Part shown: piece after piece, positions 29,330-30,669 of the stretch
Numbering within the stretch: position 1 is the stretch's first letter
Layout of the letters: each line of letters begins with the position of its first letter
Assembly: GCA_004802705.1 (NCBI GenBank)
Contig: SGPL01000403.1
Coordinates: 1 to 30,669, forward strand
DNA: 30,669 nt
Source of the DNA: Bondarzewia mesenterica
Taxonomy: Eukaryota > Basidiomycota > Agaricomycetes > Russulales > Bondarzewiaceae
Reading direction: 5' to 3'
Made by a program: the position numbers and the translations under genes
The notes under the pieces: model-generated
Databases searched by the model: none
Seen by the model: the letters and a program-made list of their open reading frames with translations, nothing else
Told to the model about the DNA's origin: nothing

Positions 29330-30669
29330 ATGGACTCGCAAGAGCTAATTGATGCTCAGTTCGACCGAGCCGTGGAGATCATACAGAGTCTACCAAAGAC
29401 GGGTCCCATTCAGACTGACTACGAAGAGAAGCTTACCATGTACAGGTATGTAACATACCCAGTATTTCATGTCAACGTCACAGCAGCTGAACTCAAGTGG
29501 ATATTCAGTCTGTACAAGCAAGGTGCTTTGACTTGAAACATGTTCCTGCTTTTACGTTGTTCACAGGAAATTGACCTCTGGTGTTCTTTTGGCATCTTCA
29601 GCGACCGTGGGCAATGTCAAGACCCCTCGTCCAGGGTTTCTTGATATGCTGGGTCGAGCGAAATGGTGCGCGCCGTTGCCCGTCTTCTCTGCGTCGCGCA
29701 TGATATCACATGTGACTGAACGCGGCAAGTAGGGATGCTTGGGCGAAGCACAATGATCTTGATCCCTACGAGGCGAAATGGTTGTATGTGGATGCGCTGC
29801 TCAAGGTCCGTCAATCGACAGCCCGGTTTTGTCCTGCATGAGTCTCCTTACGTCGGTCACTGGCAGGTCTTACGCAAGTATTCGGACAAGACGGTTGCGA
29901 GGGATTTAGTGCTAGAGCTCGAGTCTTACCAGGGAGATCCGTCTAATATCATGCTAAGCGGTACGTTACCAGCAGGCTGTATACGGGACTTTACTGATTT
30001 TTACCACTAGGATCTCTGTCGCGCGGTTCAGACTCATCCAGTTCAGAAAGCTCAGTGCAACGAGCATCAGGTTCGGCCTACCGTTCCATGAACTTGCCCC
30101 CACACAACGCAACAAACCCGCCGACCTTCCAACGCCAGCTCGAGGAGGCGTCTACAAGAGAGGAGACATCCGACGACGAAGCGCGTGATCTCGTTCCTGC
30201 CTCTTCCGCACACGACCACCAAAGCCAACTGAACCGCCCACAATCCTCGCTCTCTTCCCACCGGTATCGCACGCCCATGGCAGGTTCGCTGATGATGACA
30301 CCCCCCAGCATACCAGTCCCGGCAATCCAACCACATCCAGGCTTCGAAACTCCCTCCGCCTTCGCCGGACCCTCGTCAGCCTCCCTCCCTTCCTCCTCCT
30401 ATCACCCCCATACCACCACCTCCTACGACGATCAATTCGCACGCGACCTTCCGACGCCCCAACATCACGTATTCCCCAACCAACCCGTGACCTACCGCGT
30501 GCCAAGCGCTCCCCTCTCCACAAGACAATACGCCTACGGCCCCCGACCCGCCTCACGCCTCGCGCTCGAACGCGCCGTCGAGAGCGTGCAAGCGCACCTG
30601 GCAGCACTCACGGAACGCATCGACACGCTCGAGTCGCACACAATGGACACCTGGAGCGCATACCCCGCC
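29330..30669 (+). CDS. Acyl-CoA-binding domain protein (3' end beyond the window)
   Basis: Exons 29330-29445, 29509-29522 (14 nt), 29602-29665, 29733-29805, 29867-29960 and 30011 onward. The frame is open to the last base, so at least 360 residues are encoded and the C-terminus is missing. The acyl-CoA-binding domain covers about 1-100: FDRAVEIIQSLPKTGPIQT, LTMYSLYKQATVGNVKTPRPG, RAKWDAWAKHNDLDPYEAKW and VLRKYSD. YKQAT, KW and the Tyr in the third helix bind the acyl-CoA. YKQA lies on the 14-nt exon. The rest is disordered and Ser/Pro-rich, ending in a short coiled-coil-like segment (LERAVESVQAHLAALTERID). The long tail resembles the ACBD5/Atg37 type, in which a membrane anchor follows. The anchor would lie outside the window. 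Confidence 0.93.

Noticed and set aside
30067..30607. Two overlapping minus-strand Arg/Gly-rich frames
   Set aside because: They are antisense to the disordered part of the acyl-CoA-binding protein, whose frame continues from a spliced, family-matching N-terminus.
1..30669. CRISPR array, prophage, transposase or secondary-metabolite cluster
   Set aside because: No spaced direct-repeat array, no transposase or integrase motif, and no polyketide, peptide-synthetase or terpene-synthase motif is visible.

Overview
The window is nuclear DNA of a filamentous basidiomycete, most likely an Agaricomycete. Genes are dense and rich in short introns (mostly 48-75 nt, many with CTRAC-like branch sites), protein families match mushroom-forming fungi, and no bacterial, viral or plasmid hallmark is visible. 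I rebuilt fourteen protein-coding genes by joining exons and checking that reading frame and conserved family motifs run through each junction. Nothing was computed against a database.

Layout, left to right. 1-1291: gene-free, with a near-perfect hairpin. 1292-3411 (-): FHA plus forkhead factor of the Fhl1 type. 3665-4437 (+): MTP18/MTFP1 mitochondrial inner-membrane protein. 4711-6446 (-): eIF2B delta (GCD2). 6777-10878 (+): RAT1/XRN2 nuclear exoribonuclease with 15 coding exons. 11174-13560 (-): basidiomycete-type protein of unknown function with a tandem heptad repeat. 14010-14924 (-): SEC22 R-SNARE. 15408-16301 (+): MPO1/DUF962 protein. 16739-18181 (-): classical short-chain dehydrogenase split into 11 exons. 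18870-20783 (+): MFS sugar transporter. 21131-23892 (-): unrecognised disordered protein with seven SSQTEPDTQ-type repeats. 24160-24909 (+): dUTPase. 25405-26491 (-): secreted M43-type metalloprotease. 27116-27634 (-): GatC-like mitochondrial amidotransferase subunit. 27836-28310 (+): mS34-like mitoribosomal protein. 29330-30669 (+): acyl-CoA-binding protein running off the right edge.

The genes are mostly housekeeping: transcription control, RNA processing and decay, translation initiation, mitochondrial translation and dynamics, vesicle traffic, sphingolipid and acyl-CoA metabolism, nucleotide sanitation, sugar uptake and extracellular proteolysis. Orientation alternates almost strictly, so most neighbours share either a divergent promoter or a convergent 3' gap. 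Two divergent pairs look functionally matched: GatC-like with mS34-like (both mitochondrial translation), and the SQ/TQ-repeat gene with dUTPase (a shared promoter holding an MluI-type cell-cycle box inside an inverted repeat).

Most worth a second look: the SQ/TQ (or LC8-type SQT) repeat protein; two GC-AG introns with the same donor hexamer GCATGC in two unrelated genes; an SDR gene built partly of 13-29 nt exons, one of which carries the catalytic Tyr and Lys; and four clear single-base frame breaks (two in eIF2B delta, one in MPO1, one in the repeat gene) that look like sequence errors but would otherwise be mutations in conserved genes.
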